The notes under the pieces: generated by a model
Told to the model about the DNA's origin: nothing
Database searches by the model: none
Seen by the model: only the letters and a program-made list of their open reading frames with translations
Origin: Glossina fuscipes
Lineage: Eukaryota > Arthropoda > Insecta > Diptera > Glossinidae
Length of the DNA stretch: 64,000 bases
Reading direction: 5' to 3'
NCBI RefSeq assembly: GCF_014805625.2
Contig: NW_023998431.1
Coordinates: 3,780,641 to 3,844,640 of the forward strand
Translations under genes and position numbers: made by a program
Part shown: one piece after another, positions 37,240-50,152 of the stretch
Layout: the number at the start of each line of letters is the position of its first letter
Position numbering within the stretch: position 1 is the first letter of the stretch

Positions 37240-38265
37240 AAACACATTGATCGAATTCATTTCTAATAGCTTTCGTCTTATCTTCATATCATGTTAATGT
37301 ATCATAATTTCGTAATATCAGGGTAGACATCAGCCAGATCGGAAGACAAATAGACATGTAGATATGCCTCTATTCAGTATCTGATTGCGATTCATTTTCT
37401 ACCTACATTCATAATCGCGGTCCACATATTTTGGTATAATAAAGCATTCCAAGTCCTTCAGTTTCCTGCGTGCATTCTCACATGCTTAATGCACCTTTAC
37501 TACATGTGTGTGTAGAGAATGACAGAGACCTACTCTTTACACACAACTCTTAAGAAAAATATAATTTTGCGGTAATGTCAAGGGCGCTTCCCTAACGTAG
37601 CTACCCATCCATGTGTGCAAAAAAAGAATTTTACAAAATTAATTATGAAAAAATTTTAAAGAAAGACTCAATCCAGTTTTTTTATTGTTCTTAAAAAGCA
37701 TTAAAACTTGTCAGCAAAAAATAATTTCATTGCCACGTCAAGGGCACTTCACCACTCAATCAACCCGTAAATACTAACCCTCACGTATGCTAAAAACAAA
37801 AACTCTGTATGAATTATAACAAATGAAAATATTGCAGTCGCGCAAGACCAACCATCAAATAGCGTACAAAAATTATACCTTGGTCCATGCGGTCCAAATT
37901 CAACAAAATTATATTTCTTGTCAGAGACTTTACTATTCACTGCATCCATTATTACACACATAAAGTTGTAATGATATAAATAGATTTAGTTTTCCGAACA
38001 ACTGTTACTTTGGATTGGATACAAAAAGGAGACCTACATGATTCTAACTTTGCTCCGTTAATTTTTATGTTAAACAATTTTTAGTGACCAACTTTCATCA
38101 TAAACGAGAAAAAAGCAAACAATTTTTACCATATAGAGGCAGGACAGTTAGTAAGGACAGGAATTGTATTGTTGGGAAGAGCTTGTAAAAATTCGATCCG
38201 ATTCAAATTTTTGTTGTCAGTTAAGTAGTTATAATGAAATGCTATTGCATTCAGTGATTTTGTGT
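37240..38265. other. No gene recognised
   Basis: AT-rich. It includes imperfectly repeated phrases such as GGTCCAAATTCAAC and CACGTCAAGGGCACTTC/TGTCAAGGGCGCTTCC (about 37576 and 37735), which suggests an old local duplication or dispersed repeat. Confidence 0.3.
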
Positions 38266-38269
38266 GTGT

Positions 38270-38450
38270 TTTTGGACCGACCCATTTTCACGATGGGTGA
38301 CCAAACACTTCAGTGTACGAAATTTTTTTAAAATATCTCTTATAAATTGCGACGTGTAGGTTGAGAACAAAAATATATGGACAAGCCCCCGCCAGACCGA
38401 GCAATCGATTAAATCGATTCAAAAAATGATTCCAAATTGCTCGATAGAAA
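38270..38450 (-). mobile_element. mini-me-like element, subfamily 2 (copy 5, partial)
   Basis: On the minus strand: TTTTGTTCTCAACCTACACG, TCGCAATTTATAAGAGATATTTT, AATTTCGTACACTGAAGTG and TTGGTCACCCATCGTGAAAATGGG. This is the distal half of the subfamily. The core region beyond has been reshaped into AATCGATTAAATCGATTC. Confidence 0.6.
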
Positions 38451-38840
38451 AAAGCAGGGGCTATTTTCAGTCTATCGGAATTTTACATGCATCTGCTCAA
38501 CCTTAATATATCCTGTAAAACAAGTGCTGTTGGATATAAAAGGCTTTACTTCTTCGTATACCTTGGAAATGTCAAAAATGAAAAGAAGATCTAATTTCAT
38601 TGGGATGTTAAGAACCCGTAACCTCATAAAACTCCCCGTACACTCCGTACGGATTGTCTGCACTAAATATATGCAAAAGAGAAAAAAAAAAAAAATAAGG
38701 AAAGTTCAAGTGAAAAATCGTCACTTCACGTTTCTTTTAAGATTTAAGTTGCAACGATAACACAATTAATTATGCAGAAATGGATCAGTCAGTTATTAAA
38801 TGTGATCCTTCTTAGTTACACGAATTCTAAAGTATGGGAG

Positions 38841-39285
38841 GTAAGAAAATTATATTCGGCTGTAATCATATTATCTTCCTGCTATACATTTGTATTAAAA
38901 TAGACTATGGAAATCTTTATTGCGGCAATTTATGAGTCACGTGCAAAATGCATATTTTTTTTTCCCTTTAAAAGCAGAAATGCTCACACTTCCCGATATA
39001 TTGTGGGCGTGTACTTTGTAACGACTTGCGTGCAAAAACTCCCAATGCTTTTATTAGACTTGCAGGGGTTATCTTCATTTTTGCGCCGAATGTTTTTAGA
39101 AAACATTGCACGGACAGACAGACGGACAAGTTTAAATCGATGCCGAATTTGATGCTGATTGAAAAAATATATATTTAACAGTGTCTTTCAAGTTTCCTTT
39201 TGATTGTTTTAAACGATCTGTCAAAATGAATGCACTTTAATCCTTCGTTGGTGAGTATAAGAATGAATGTGAAAATTTTGTACAG
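38841..39285 (-). mobile_element. mini-me-like element, subfamily 1 (copy H)
   Basis: Left end GTAAGAAAATTATATTCGGC at 38841. GACTTGCGTGCAAAAACTCCC is at about 39023. The GACR run is GACAGACAGACGGACAAG (39114-39131), followed by TTTAAATCGATGCCGAATTTG. The closing GGTGAGTATAAGAATGAATG is at about 39250-39270. Confidence 0.7.
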
Positions 39286-39434
39286 TGTAGACTGAATTTA
39301 GCAGTTTTCCGACAAATGTATATACCGGTTGCGACAACAATTTTGGTTACTCGTCGCTTTTGATCATAAAATAAGACTTCATTTATTTTGCAAGTTTATG
39401 TTCTTTAATTTTATTCAATCTTGGCAGTAAAATA

Positions 39435-40305
39435 TGGAGTGTGCAAATAAATTTTCTGTATTAAAATTGTTTGCTTAATAGAACCTGCCGAGGGCATACA
39501 TTTCTTCCGTAATCTCGAGTAAACATAGCTTAGAAGTTGATATAAGTTTCAGTTAGTTACAGGCTGTCGCTCAGTACATAGATTGGGGGTACAAAGATTG
39601 GGGGTATGAACAAGCAGCATTTAGGATATCAACAAGCTGCATGTTATTCGCTTGTCAGCTGAAAACCATGTAAAAACAAAATGCAGCAAAAAGTTACTGA
39701 ATTGATTAAGCTAACTCGGAGGTTAACATACGGTAAGGTATGAGACAGTTAGAAAATGATTTGCGAATTTTCATGCCAAAGGTTTTACATCCGGATGGAA
39801 TTGGATGAAGAGCACAGATTCAAAGCAAAGTCCAATATAAACTCAAATATGGTTTGCTGAACGGTTAGCGAGGACTGAGCGAGGAAATAATTGCAAGTTC
39901 GTTTAGATACAGCGGCGAAGATACGGAAACAAGAAAAATGGATTCCGTATAAGCCAACCGAAGAGAAAAAAAATCGTAAAGTAAAAGCAACCAAGAAAGT
40001 AATCTTCAACTTTGACTACCTTCCAGATCCGGCTCTCTCTGATTACCGCTTGTGCAGATCGATGCAATCATATTTGCCGGATCAGCGGTTCAAAAAAGTC
40101 GAACATATTCGGAAATGCCTCGGTAACTATTTCGTTTCGAAAGTGCATAGTCCGTAACGCGAAAGCTTGCACAAGCTATCCGATAAAAAATGAACGACCA
40201 TAGATAGTGATGGGAAATGTTTCCATTATTAATCTTGGTAGCAAGGGTGTTTTCGGTAAATCTGTATTTGACCACAAAATGCAAAGAATTTATTTGCACA
40301 CCTAG
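39435..40305 (+). mobile_element. Internally deleted mariner element with both termini
   Basis: The ends match as inverted repeats: left TGGAGTGTGCAAATAAATT (39435) against right, reverse complemented, CTAGGTGTGCAAATAAATT. Sixteen of 19 bases agree, and a TA target lies on both sides. The element is about 871 bp, against roughly 1.3 kb for intact mariners. The transposase remnant lies at about 39890-40225. Two mini-duplications (GATTGGGGGTA at 39584 and 39599; AACAAGC.GCAT at 39609 and 39631) lie in its left part. Confidence 0.8.
39891..40225 (+). pseudogene. Mariner transposase remnant (middle deleted, C-terminus present)
   Basis: The frame first reads KIRKQEKWIPYKPTEEKKNR, the linker after the DNA-binding domain of mariner transposases (KW.P.EL.E.NK.R). 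It then jumps directly to YLPDPALSDYRLCRSMQ, the region around the third catalytic Asp (YSPDLAPSDYHLFRSMQ-like). The intervening part with the first two catalytic Asp residues is missing. In the retained PDxAxSDY motif the order of residues is altered (PDPALSDY). After VHSP the frame stops. In another frame HKLSDK and later DSDGK follow, matching the family's C-terminal HKLP.RW.KC...DG pattern, so there is a frameshift near 40150 and a stop near 40187. It cannot make an active enzyme. The transposase would cut and paste the element at TA sites. Confidence 0.8.
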
Positions 40306-40309
40306 TAGA

Positions 40310-41500
40310 GTAAAAACAAGCCAAAACTTAATAATTGGGTAAAACCGGCCAATAAATACCCTGCGTCACTATTTTCGCTATAGCATACCAACAATTAATT
40401 GTGTCCGTCATACAATGTTTCACTTTTCACCTTTGCCTGGGGGGGGAGGCCGGAAAAAGTGCCATAAATCTATATATCAACTCACTCTGTTGCGTTAGTT
40501 TCCATAAGAAACAAGTAAAAAAAATAAGTTTTGTTAATTTTCAAATTTTTGAGGCAGGATTAACAAAATGGCACCATCCTATCCAAATTGTCCATTTCAG
40601 ATTGTTGTTCTCGATTATTAAAAATCGCAAATTTTTTTTAGATAGTAATTTGTTTAAAACAAGGCCTTATATCTATTCAGCAGCGAATACGCTCGCAATG
40701 TTCCAAATTTCCTCGGATTATTTCGTAAATTATGATTTGTGGATTGTGTGAATAATACCAAGTGGGATTGATAGACTATCAGAAACTAAACATAATTCGT
40801 TTCGCATTTGAAACGGTAAATCTATTTTAAGCCGTTCTACAAAAATTACCTTTCAAATCGAAGAATAAGTGTGCATTTAACATTTAGCCTGACTTCTTTT
40901 TGCTTCAGAGTTTTCTTGTGCCAAACTTCATTCACAAGCCTTAAGAAGCTAATTTAAGTAAAATAAAAATGAGAAAGAAAATTATGAGGAAAAGAAAAGT
41001 AAAACTTGAAAATTGTAATAAATTTTTGATTGCAAAAACCCTGAGGATATCTTTGCAATGCGTATACACAAAAATACGTACATGTACGCGTTTATAGCAG
41101 GCCCGAATCCAAGTAAATTCCTTCAATAGAATTTTAATTTAACCAAGAATTTGAGTTGAAGATAAATTAACTTTTAGTGAACACACAAATGCAAACTAAA
41201 TGAAAAATAAATTGTTTGTTTATGTGTCGATGTATATATGTGCAATACGAATGCCGATAGATAGATGAGTTAGGAAAAATCACCCACCTAAACAAATTAC
41301 GATAAACAGCAAACAGAATAATTTCAATATGCAGATTACCCCTTCCTCTTTTTGGCTCCCTCGGGCAGAGGAAATTTTGAGAGAAGAGAAAAGAATTTAT
41401 GAAGAAAAAAGACTCATGTATATCAACAATTATATAAAACGTTATATATATATATGCATGCAATGAGTATTGGCCACCTGTTCTAATAGAAAAAACTTTG
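40310..41500. other. AT-rich DNA, no gene recognised
   Basis: A 116-codon frame (40401-40751, plus) starts over a G9 run at about 40440. It has no recognisable motif and is probably chance. Confidence 0.3.
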
Positions 41501-41504
41501 ATTC

Positions 41505-41537
41505 AATATATATATATATATACATATAATATATATA

Positions 41538-41570
<33 letters not shown>

Positions 41571-41572
41571 GG
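41505..41572. repeat. (TA)n microsatellite with TAATA interruptions
   Basis: TA-dinucleotide tract split by ATATAATATATAATATATAA. Confidence 0.9.
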
Positions 41573-41759
41573 TCTCATTACCATTGAATTTCGTATTTGA
41601 TTTGCTTGCAGAAAGACGCAGGTAATGATGGTAAAGAAGAAGAGAAACCATATCATTAGAAATATTTTGCAAATTAAACTATAAACCACAAACTTGCATA
41701 TGTATTGGTCGCATATATATGCTCTGTCTACAAGTCAGTACATATTCGATCGATTCGAC

Positions 41760-43282
41760 TCGATTTGATGCAATCGGTAACACAAGTAGTATGTAGTATG
41801 TAGTATGTATAGAAATCTCGGTATGCCACGTTGGCAAATTTAAATTGATGGGATTTTGGTAAATGTGGAAAACGAGCAAAGAGAAACGAAAAAAGGGAAA
41901 AAAATAATAAAAAAAAAAAGAAAAAAAGGGGAAAAGGAAAAGCACAGAGTTTTTGTTTGTTTATAGGAATCTGCTAAAGAAGAAGGAAACAGGCTACCAT
42001 ATGTGTATGGATGCCAGCATATTATTTTGCCTTGTTCCATCTCTATCTCTATCTCTCTTTACCTCTCTTTCTTCCTTTCTTTCAACATTTTCAACTGTAG
42101 TAATAGTTATTCTAAGCAACACAATATGAAATTTTCTATAAAGTTTCATCGGAAAAAAATTCACGACAACGTTGATGCTGATGTTGATGATAAATTTTCA
42201 ATCACGTTTTTGCAATTTATTGTAAATTCATCGTATCTCTGCGTTTATGTGGATAAGTATGCCTGCGTGTAGTATACGAATCCTTCCTGATTTGGCGGCA
42301 ATTGGATTTTGGCAATGCATTTACTCAACTAATCACATTAGTGCTTAAATTTCCTTAATATCGTGTGGGTGTTAACGTGAATATAGATACATACATATAC
42401 ATATACGCACGCACACCCATGTACACATATCTTATATTAGAGTATTCGTGTGTAAGGAACAAATTCTCTTGAAATAACTACAACACTGGTTGTGTTGATA
42501 ATCATTCCACGCAATCATTTCTTTTACTTTACTTTTACTTGCGAGCACACACAAACGTACATATATATGCGCTCTGTGAGATCTTAACAGTTGTATTTAT
42601 ATGCGTTTTAAGGCATGGCATGCAATTACAAATCTTTACACTCAATTAAAGTTGTTGATTGAGGCTTTGTCGTATTGGATGTCTCCTACATTTTCGTACA
42701 TCGATATGTGTGTGTGTGCCAAGACTCATGTTACTTTACATGCATACATGCATATATGTACATAAAACCCACATATATACATGTGTATACATACGCGCGA
42801 ATATATATGTATATATCTATGTACGTATGTATTTATTTACGTATGTATTTATGTACGTATATTGAAATATTTATGGGCATGTATTTTTATGTGTGCGCAT
42901 TAAATGCCTTTCCCTAAAACTTTTATTAGCAATTATCTTAAGCGAACAGTCAAAAACATTGAGACATTTTCGAATTTTACGTTTCTTCACTTGTCAGTTA
43001 ATTATTTCTTTGCCATCAGTCCTCTTTCAGTTCTTGTAAAGTTGAGAGCGTTTAAGTTTTTTATCGGTAATTGTGGTGTCGTTGCGTTATATTTACGATA
43101 TCATACACATATATTTACATTATATATATATAACGTAAGCATTTTTTGTATATATATATATATTTATATATTAGGTGGTTGCGTTAATTTTTGTGAGCGA
43201 CTCCTACAGGTAAAAATGAGAAGGAAATTGGAAATGCTAGTGTACATAACGATCAAATTCGATGATTTTGACCTTTCTCTAT

Positions 43283-43318
<36 letters not shown>

Positions 43319-46300
43319 TATATAAGATATAGATATACGTGTGCATATCCACAGGCACATCTTGCATGCTCCTTATTGTTATTGAAAGTTCTTAAGGAAT
43401 TTCTCTTCATACTGTGCTGTAAATAACAATTTAGCCTTTTCCTTAAATTTGAAGGAACGGAAAGAATACTGCTTAGCTATCGTTGATGATGAATTCTAAG
43501 GGAAAAATAACAATAACTGTCGGCTTATCTCTTTCTTTGCTTATTTATATAAATACAAATCTGAAACCTCAACTATAAAACAATACAAACAAATCGGTCA
43601 AATTAAGCTCTGTAAATCTATATACATTGTGCAAAATTCGTAAACGAACACTTAATACATAACACATTGAATATATATATACACGGGTGTAGATAATATG
43701 GGCTTTACTTAGAAGAAAAATCACTTTTTCGTCATATAATGAAATGTCCAAGTTTAACGCGATCAAATCTTGTTCATGCGCTTAGTGAAAATATCCACAA
43801 AAATCAGGGATTGACTTCTCTGTCTTCTGTGTTTCGTGCAACATCAGTGCACGGGTTGGTACGCTTACAGTGCCCATGCACTGAGGGAGGAAGGTTTCAA
43901 CCATTCCGTCAAATAATTGCACTTAAGAACGCAATCCTATCTCCTCTGCGTATAATCCTGCCTGACCATTAACAAGACTAGTTGTAGAGGCGCTACCTTC
44001 TGAAAGGCTAATATCACATTTTTACGTATATAGGAAAATATGTATAATGTATGTGGACAAAAAAAGGAACATAGAAGCTCAGATCGCATTTCAAAGAATT
44101 AAGTGATTAATTTTCCCATGTAAACATATGTAATATTGCAGTTTGTTTGCGTAAAAATGTACAGTTTTTGTTTGCGCATATAAACACATGGTAAACAATG
44201 AAATATTAATACAAATTTTAAATTAGCAACTTATAGTACTTATTTCCTTTACAATTTCGCTTGACTACACATCTAGGTACGTGCTTCACGTCTGGCGAAC
44301 GAAATTGTTGGTTTCTTTTCCATTGTTTGTACCGCGAGAAGGGTTTTTTTTTTTTTTTTTTTTTTTAAGGTGGATACACAAATAAGCGAAAATTCAGGAA
44401 TACTGCAAAATCCACCACTAATGTGGCATGAGAAGAGAAAGAGTTAAACTCATGGCATTTTCATGATTATTTCATAAAAAATTGCGATTTTCTGATGATG
44501 AAATTGAATGCTCTTTCATGTCCTGAAATCGTAGTTTTTGCGCGATTTCTGTCTCAACAGCGTAAAAATTACTGAAAATTTATATATATATTTTTTTTTT
44601 ATTATCGTGGACCCATGAAATGTACAATCGTAAGAGGCCATGTCAGCGTAGTCACTTTGCCAGATAACATACAATGTATGAGAATTATATGTGGAAATAT
44701 TGATTGGTTCTCCTTATCCATAGCATGCAATATTTACGCACACCTATCATATGGCGTCAAAATTCGAGCATGTGCTTAAAGGAACCAAAACACACATTTT
44801 AGACCGCGGCAAAAGGAGGAAATTGTTATTGCTGTTGTACGTATCTAAGATGTAAGTTTACCATTTCACTAATTCTGGGAAGTCCAAATCCCTTGTGCGT
44901 TAACAAGGCAAAAATGCATTTAAGTTGACTTAGCTAAGCGAATTAAGTGAATATTTAACTCATATGCAATGGCATTTGGAACACACAAGCACTAGCTACA
45001 GTCCCGGATTCCCAATATTTCGGGCACCATCTACCGGATTTAATTGTGAAGTTCGTAGATCTAAGATTTCTAGCTTTTTCACTCTTATGCACGGTCGATC
45101 CGTGATTGCATGATATAATATATGAAACTAATCATCCCTTGAGTTGTCAATGCTATTTTTATTCGTTTCAGTATTTGGACGAATTTCAAGTGTGCTTATC
45201 GTAGCTATATTCCTCAAGGTTACAAATACAACCCATCTACGTAAATCCTTTTATGGGATTTTTGACGGTCCTAAAAGCCTTATAAAGTCAATAAGTATTC
45301 TTAGGAAATCAGTCAGACTCGGCACTGATCCTGTCGAGAAGAAACGGTTACGCTAGAAGCGGTTAACATTTAATTAGTAAACGCGTATTAGTCCCCATCA
45401 AGCACTGCGTCCCTCTTAGATACTCCTTTTCAACGTGAGCATGCATTTTTTCCAACACTCGCAATTAGAAGTAAGGTATTCTTTAAATCTTTTACAATTC
45501 GGTTTTCGGCATATTTTCTTATTTTTTATTGCTCTTATTCGTTTTTATCTAAGATTTAAGTTGAAAAAGTGCGCGTGGAATTTATATCATTTTTTAACAA
45601 AGTTGAGAAAAATTACTCAACAAAGTTTCATTTTTGAACGAACAACTTGGAAAATTACTTTTTCTTCTTGCGAGTTTATTTTACTTTTTTCTTTGCATTT
45701 CGTCTACCGTAGACAACGTTGTTGTTTACGCTTGAAGACGGATTTCGTTGCTACCATTATAGAAGTCATTTTGTTGGCAAAGGATTTAACTTGAAGTGTG
45801 CTAATGTGTTACCTGTAAATTTTTTATCTACTTTTGCTTTACTTCAATAAAATTGACTTTACCCCCCATACAGACGACTTTAACTTTCACGATTTGAAAG
45901 GAAATTTCATGCATAATGTTATAAGCGCAAAATAAGCTGCTTCAGGCAGCTCTTTTCTGAAAGAATATCCTCTGTTACGCATCAAGATCAATTATTATAA
46001 CGCGTAAGCTAATCAAAGTTGAAAGTTTTAATAAACTATAACTTGCACGTTTTAATAATCATTCAGTGTGCATTTACCTAAGAGAAATGAAGCACAATAA
46101 AAAATTAATTCCAATATGGCTGTAAGTGTGGGTGTTTCAATGTTATAAATATGCAGTGTGAGTTATAAACTGTAACAGTTATTGTTCGCTAACATCTTTA
46201 GACCTTCACTCCAGACCAGAACTCAAAACTCAAAGTCGGAAATATAAAGAAATTTATGCTTTGCTTATTTGCAATCAATTCAAGTGATTTATAGCAAGCC

Positions 46301-48380
46301 TGCGTAACATTTGAAGAGCATGTTCTGGAGTAAAAGGTAATAAATTTCAAAAAAATTCAAACCGAGATCACGAAAAATTTCGTTCAATCTTAATATCTGT
46401 CTTTATGTCTTTATTCGATTTCCTTCCTGTCCCTTATTACTTAGTGCTTTTCGTCTTACCTCTGTTCTTGCCTACATATCATTTACCCCTAGGCGTAGGC
46501 ACTTATTTTCATCGGCGCCCGAATAAAGCCTAACTATTATTACGAGTGGTGGCAGTCTGCATCAATTTTCACAATAACAAACAAATAAAGAAAAATACAC
46601 AAACACATTTTATATTTGGTCGTGACGGCAAATATAATCTGCAGAAGGCAGATGCATAGCATAGCTATATGCCAGCAAGTTGAACTAATTGAAATCGTAA
46701 GAGTAGCGGACCGGATTCGACGGACGTTCTTCTAAAAACTTTACATTCAAGTCTCCCTTAATGAATTAGACAACAATACACAAGCACATGTATTAATATT
46801 AACTTTCACAGAAGAATTCTTTTCATACCCTACAACAACCATAAGTGGAAGTTTTTGATTGAATAGCATTTAAAATGTTTGACCATCAGAAGAGCTCCAC
46901 CAAATGTTCAATAACAAAAAATTGAAAAAAAAGAAGAAAAAATCCTAATTTAACTTTTGCTGCCGACAGTTAAGCATTTTGCTTTTCATAAACTTGAAGC
47001 CTTGTCATCTACAATTGCGTGCAGCTACATATTTACTTACTATTAACAAAAAAAAAAAAAAATAAAAAAAAAAAAGCTTTTATATATGCATATATATATA
47101 AAATAAATAAATAAATAAAAAAGAGGAGAAAACTTTTTCATTCTTAAACTGATTATAAAACACAATTTTCGTTTTGAGTGCTATTCAATGTCAACATTAT
47201 GTTAATAATTTTAGATTCAAGATTTCCACAACAACTTTGCGAATAAGGAAAATATTCGCCTTAGCAGAGAGAGAGAAAGTTTCTCTAACAAGTAAGAGGA
47301 GTCTTCTTTCCAATTTCTCGTCAATGCTTGTTTTGTAGATAAATAACATTAAAGAGTAAAGAAAGGAAAACAGGATTGATAACAGAGACATTATGTAGTT
47401 TGAAAGTACTTAAGGGTATTTTCAATGAGTATATAGCACATAAGGAAAAAAGAACCAAAAAAGCAACAGGGAAAGTCAGATAAGCCTAAGCCTTGGCGCC
47501 CTATCTTTCGTTTTGTCTGTTTCTCCCGCTCCCCCTCTCTCTCTCTCTCTCATCCCATAGAAGAGTTTATGCCTACATGTACTAAGGTCTAAAGGATTTA
47601 AAAGGAATGAGGAAAAATGTTTTTGAAGTTTGCTCCGCCTGTGCGTTAAGAATTTTAGAAAAATTTTTAAATAATTTTGTGTATACTTCGGCGCGCAAAG
47701 AGGCATGACAGAAAACCATTTTCAGTTAAGGGTGAACTTCCGATACCCAACAGCTTAAACAAGTACTACTAACTTCCGAAAAAGCATTGAACCTCAAATT
47801 TCAGTGTGAATCAATCAGATGAAAAGATTGCATAAGCTCTTGCTCGAGAGAAGCGAAAAACGAGCGAACAAGATACCGTGTGGCCGCAGCCTAGAGTATG
47901 TGTATTCAGTTGATTGATTTTGTGCCTTTACCCAAGCAATTGGCCTATTTTTTGCGTTGTTAAATCGCGAATGTCGAATGCAATTCCAAATGCGTCTATG
48001 TAGGTGGCATTATTCATCTCAAAACTAGTCCCGGCGAGAATTGACTCTCGTAAGAATTCACCGCCAGTCACACAGTGGAATGCATATCACAGCCGACAAA
48101 AGAGCTGAGTTAAAGCTCTGATTGAATGGTGAATGGGGAAAAACTCCAAAATAAAAGAATAGCATTTTTTTGATTTATATGTGATCGACTGGCTAATCGG
48201 TAATATTAGTGCATTGTGCTCTTATTTGGCCACATTTTAAATCAGATATAATTGCTACAATTTTTATTTAGAAGAAGCTAAATTTGATATCTCTCTTCAT
48301 TTCTTCCGCAAATCTAAGTTATGTCACGAAGAGGTCATGTATATTTCGATTTGAAACCGGTAACAAATATGCAAAGTTAG
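41760..48380. other. Long AT-rich stretch with simple repeats only
   Basis: A TATG/CATA block lies at 42740-42870, with TA runs at 43130-43165 and 43287-43316, T23 at 44344-44366, an A-rich run at 47047-47084 and (CT)n at 47528-47552. A 119-codon frame at 45435-45794 (plus) is rich in Phe, Leu and Ile with basic patches, and no family is recognisable. Nothing else is supported. Confidence 0.4.
44344..44366 (+). repeat. Poly(T) run, 23 bases
   Basis: Uninterrupted homopolymer. No flanking retroposed sequence is recognised. Confidence 0.9.
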
Positions 48381-48384
48381 CTTA

Positions 48385-48500
48385 AGTAAGAAAGTAAGGG
48401 GACGGGCGAAGGATGGGCCGGCGGATGAATGGCACAGACAGATGCATGAACGGACAAGTAGATGGACGGACGGATAAATTTAGTTAAATGTACTGAACAG
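48385..48500 (-). mobile_element. Probable decayed mini-me-like fragment
   Basis: Starts with TAAGTAAGAAAGTAAGG, reminiscent of the subfamily-1 end, and contains GACAGACAGATGC-, GGACAAGTAGATGGACGGACGG-type GACR repeats followed by ATAAATTTAGTTAAATG. No TA/ACTTTATAGGG block is seen, so it is a fragment or an independent GACR microsatellite. Confidence 0.35.
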
Positions 48501-48509
48501 ATTACGCTT

Positions 48510-50150
48510 CTCTACGCGTATCTCTAACGCATGTTGCGGGATGTTATAAATGGATTGATGGATAAAACAAATATGCTTAAATAGTTTGATGGCGTATATG
48601 CAGGATGTGCAAATATCTCTGCGTATGAAAAACAGTTTCTGGTAAAATTTTTATTCGATAACCATTAAAAAATGTTGAATTGCTTGTTGCTTGTTTTTGT
48701 GAATACGCACAAATAATTTTTTTAAGAGAAAAGGTATTGAGGTATTGGTAAACTCAATACGTATCCTGAAAATGTTCTGTGTTATTCGTTTGATGGCGTT
48801 TGTATGTACTTGTAAGCTAAAACAGCAGCACTTAAACGAATTTTGATATAAAAAATGTCACTTTAATGACCATATGTGCAACCGCCGTTTCGTTGTGTTT
48901 AACCGAAATCGTATATTTTTCAGATAATGTTAATTGCATCTTACTTCGGTAGCGAAAAAAACATTGTTGTTTTTGTTGTGTAAAGCGCACATGCTGCTAA
49001 AGCTGGTGGTGTTGCATATAATTTGTGGTTTTGTTATTTTAACCGTAATTTTTTGGCGTCGCATTTAAAACCTTTCGCTTTACGAAATTTTTAATAAGTT
49101 TGGCAAAGAGCTGCGATATAGATATGCGAAGCCATTAACAGTCATTGTCCAGATAAAGTGCAAAATAAAAGCTCCGGCCATTAATTGATAATCAATCATA
49201 ATTTTATTTTACTTTATTTATTCTTGTTTTTGCTTTTGTTTTGTTCAATTCTTCCTTGCGAAGCATACATGTGTTTCATGTGACATAATGGCATACATTA
49301 TTGCCATTTTCGTCTGCAGCACTGACAGAACAATTAAAAGCGAAATTATATCATTTTTAGAATTTTCGCAATTATCGACCGCATGTCACTTTTACTAACA
49401 GAAGGCATTACATTGTTAATGTTTTATTTTACAGAAACATTTATGCATACATATGTCCATGGACTTACATATATAAATATCCGGTATACAAGCCACATAC
49501 GCTAATGTTAGGCTGATTTCATTTTCATTTCATGACCAAAAACGAAAAACCAGAGAGACCAGTCACATTTGGTTTGAGTAGGACTTTAATTTTTTTTTTT
49601 GTTGTTGAAACGAGCAAAATTCCATCTATCCATTATTTATATATTTTGTAAATGTATATTTATATGCAAGAAAAAAAAAAAAAAAATGAGAATGAGAATG
49701 AGAATCGAAAAGACGATTTACTGATATTTAAACTTGATTTAAGAGTTTTAATACAAAAATATGTAAATGCAAGCTTAATTGCCTAACAAAGGCTTATACC
49801 GTCTTAAAATGAAATGCAAAAGTTAAAAAAGAAAAAAAAAAACTCCGATCGAGCGGTTTCCCACTAATGGTTTTAATAATAATAAGTTGACAACAGTGAA
49901 AGGCCAATTTAAAGATCAAGCTCTTCTTTCTATGCAAAGTTTCTATATATGCTTTTACTATTTCTTTCCATGCGGCACTGTCGCTTGACATATATTGAAA
50001 AAACCATTTAGCGGAAAGACTATCCTACCACTTTACTATTCATGTTATATAAATATATATATATATATATAATATAAATAGCAGTTAATAGTAAAATTTA
50101 TTATAAACAACTTAATAATAATAATGGCAATAATGCAATATTAGTGATAA
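48510..50150. other. AT-rich DNA, no gene recognised
   Basis: A-rich runs lie near 49670-49686 and a TA run at 50050-50072. The frames are short and low-complexity. Confidence 0.4.
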
Positions 50151-50152
50151 CA

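Noticed and set aside
41442..41689. Overlapping minus-strand frames with Tyr/Ile repeats
   Set aside because: Derived from the (TA)n tract at 41505-41572.
45435..45794. 119-codon plus-strand frame considered as a chemoreceptor-like membrane protein
   Set aside because: Its hydrophobicity comes from T-rich codons. There is no conserved motif, splice context or neighbouring exon.
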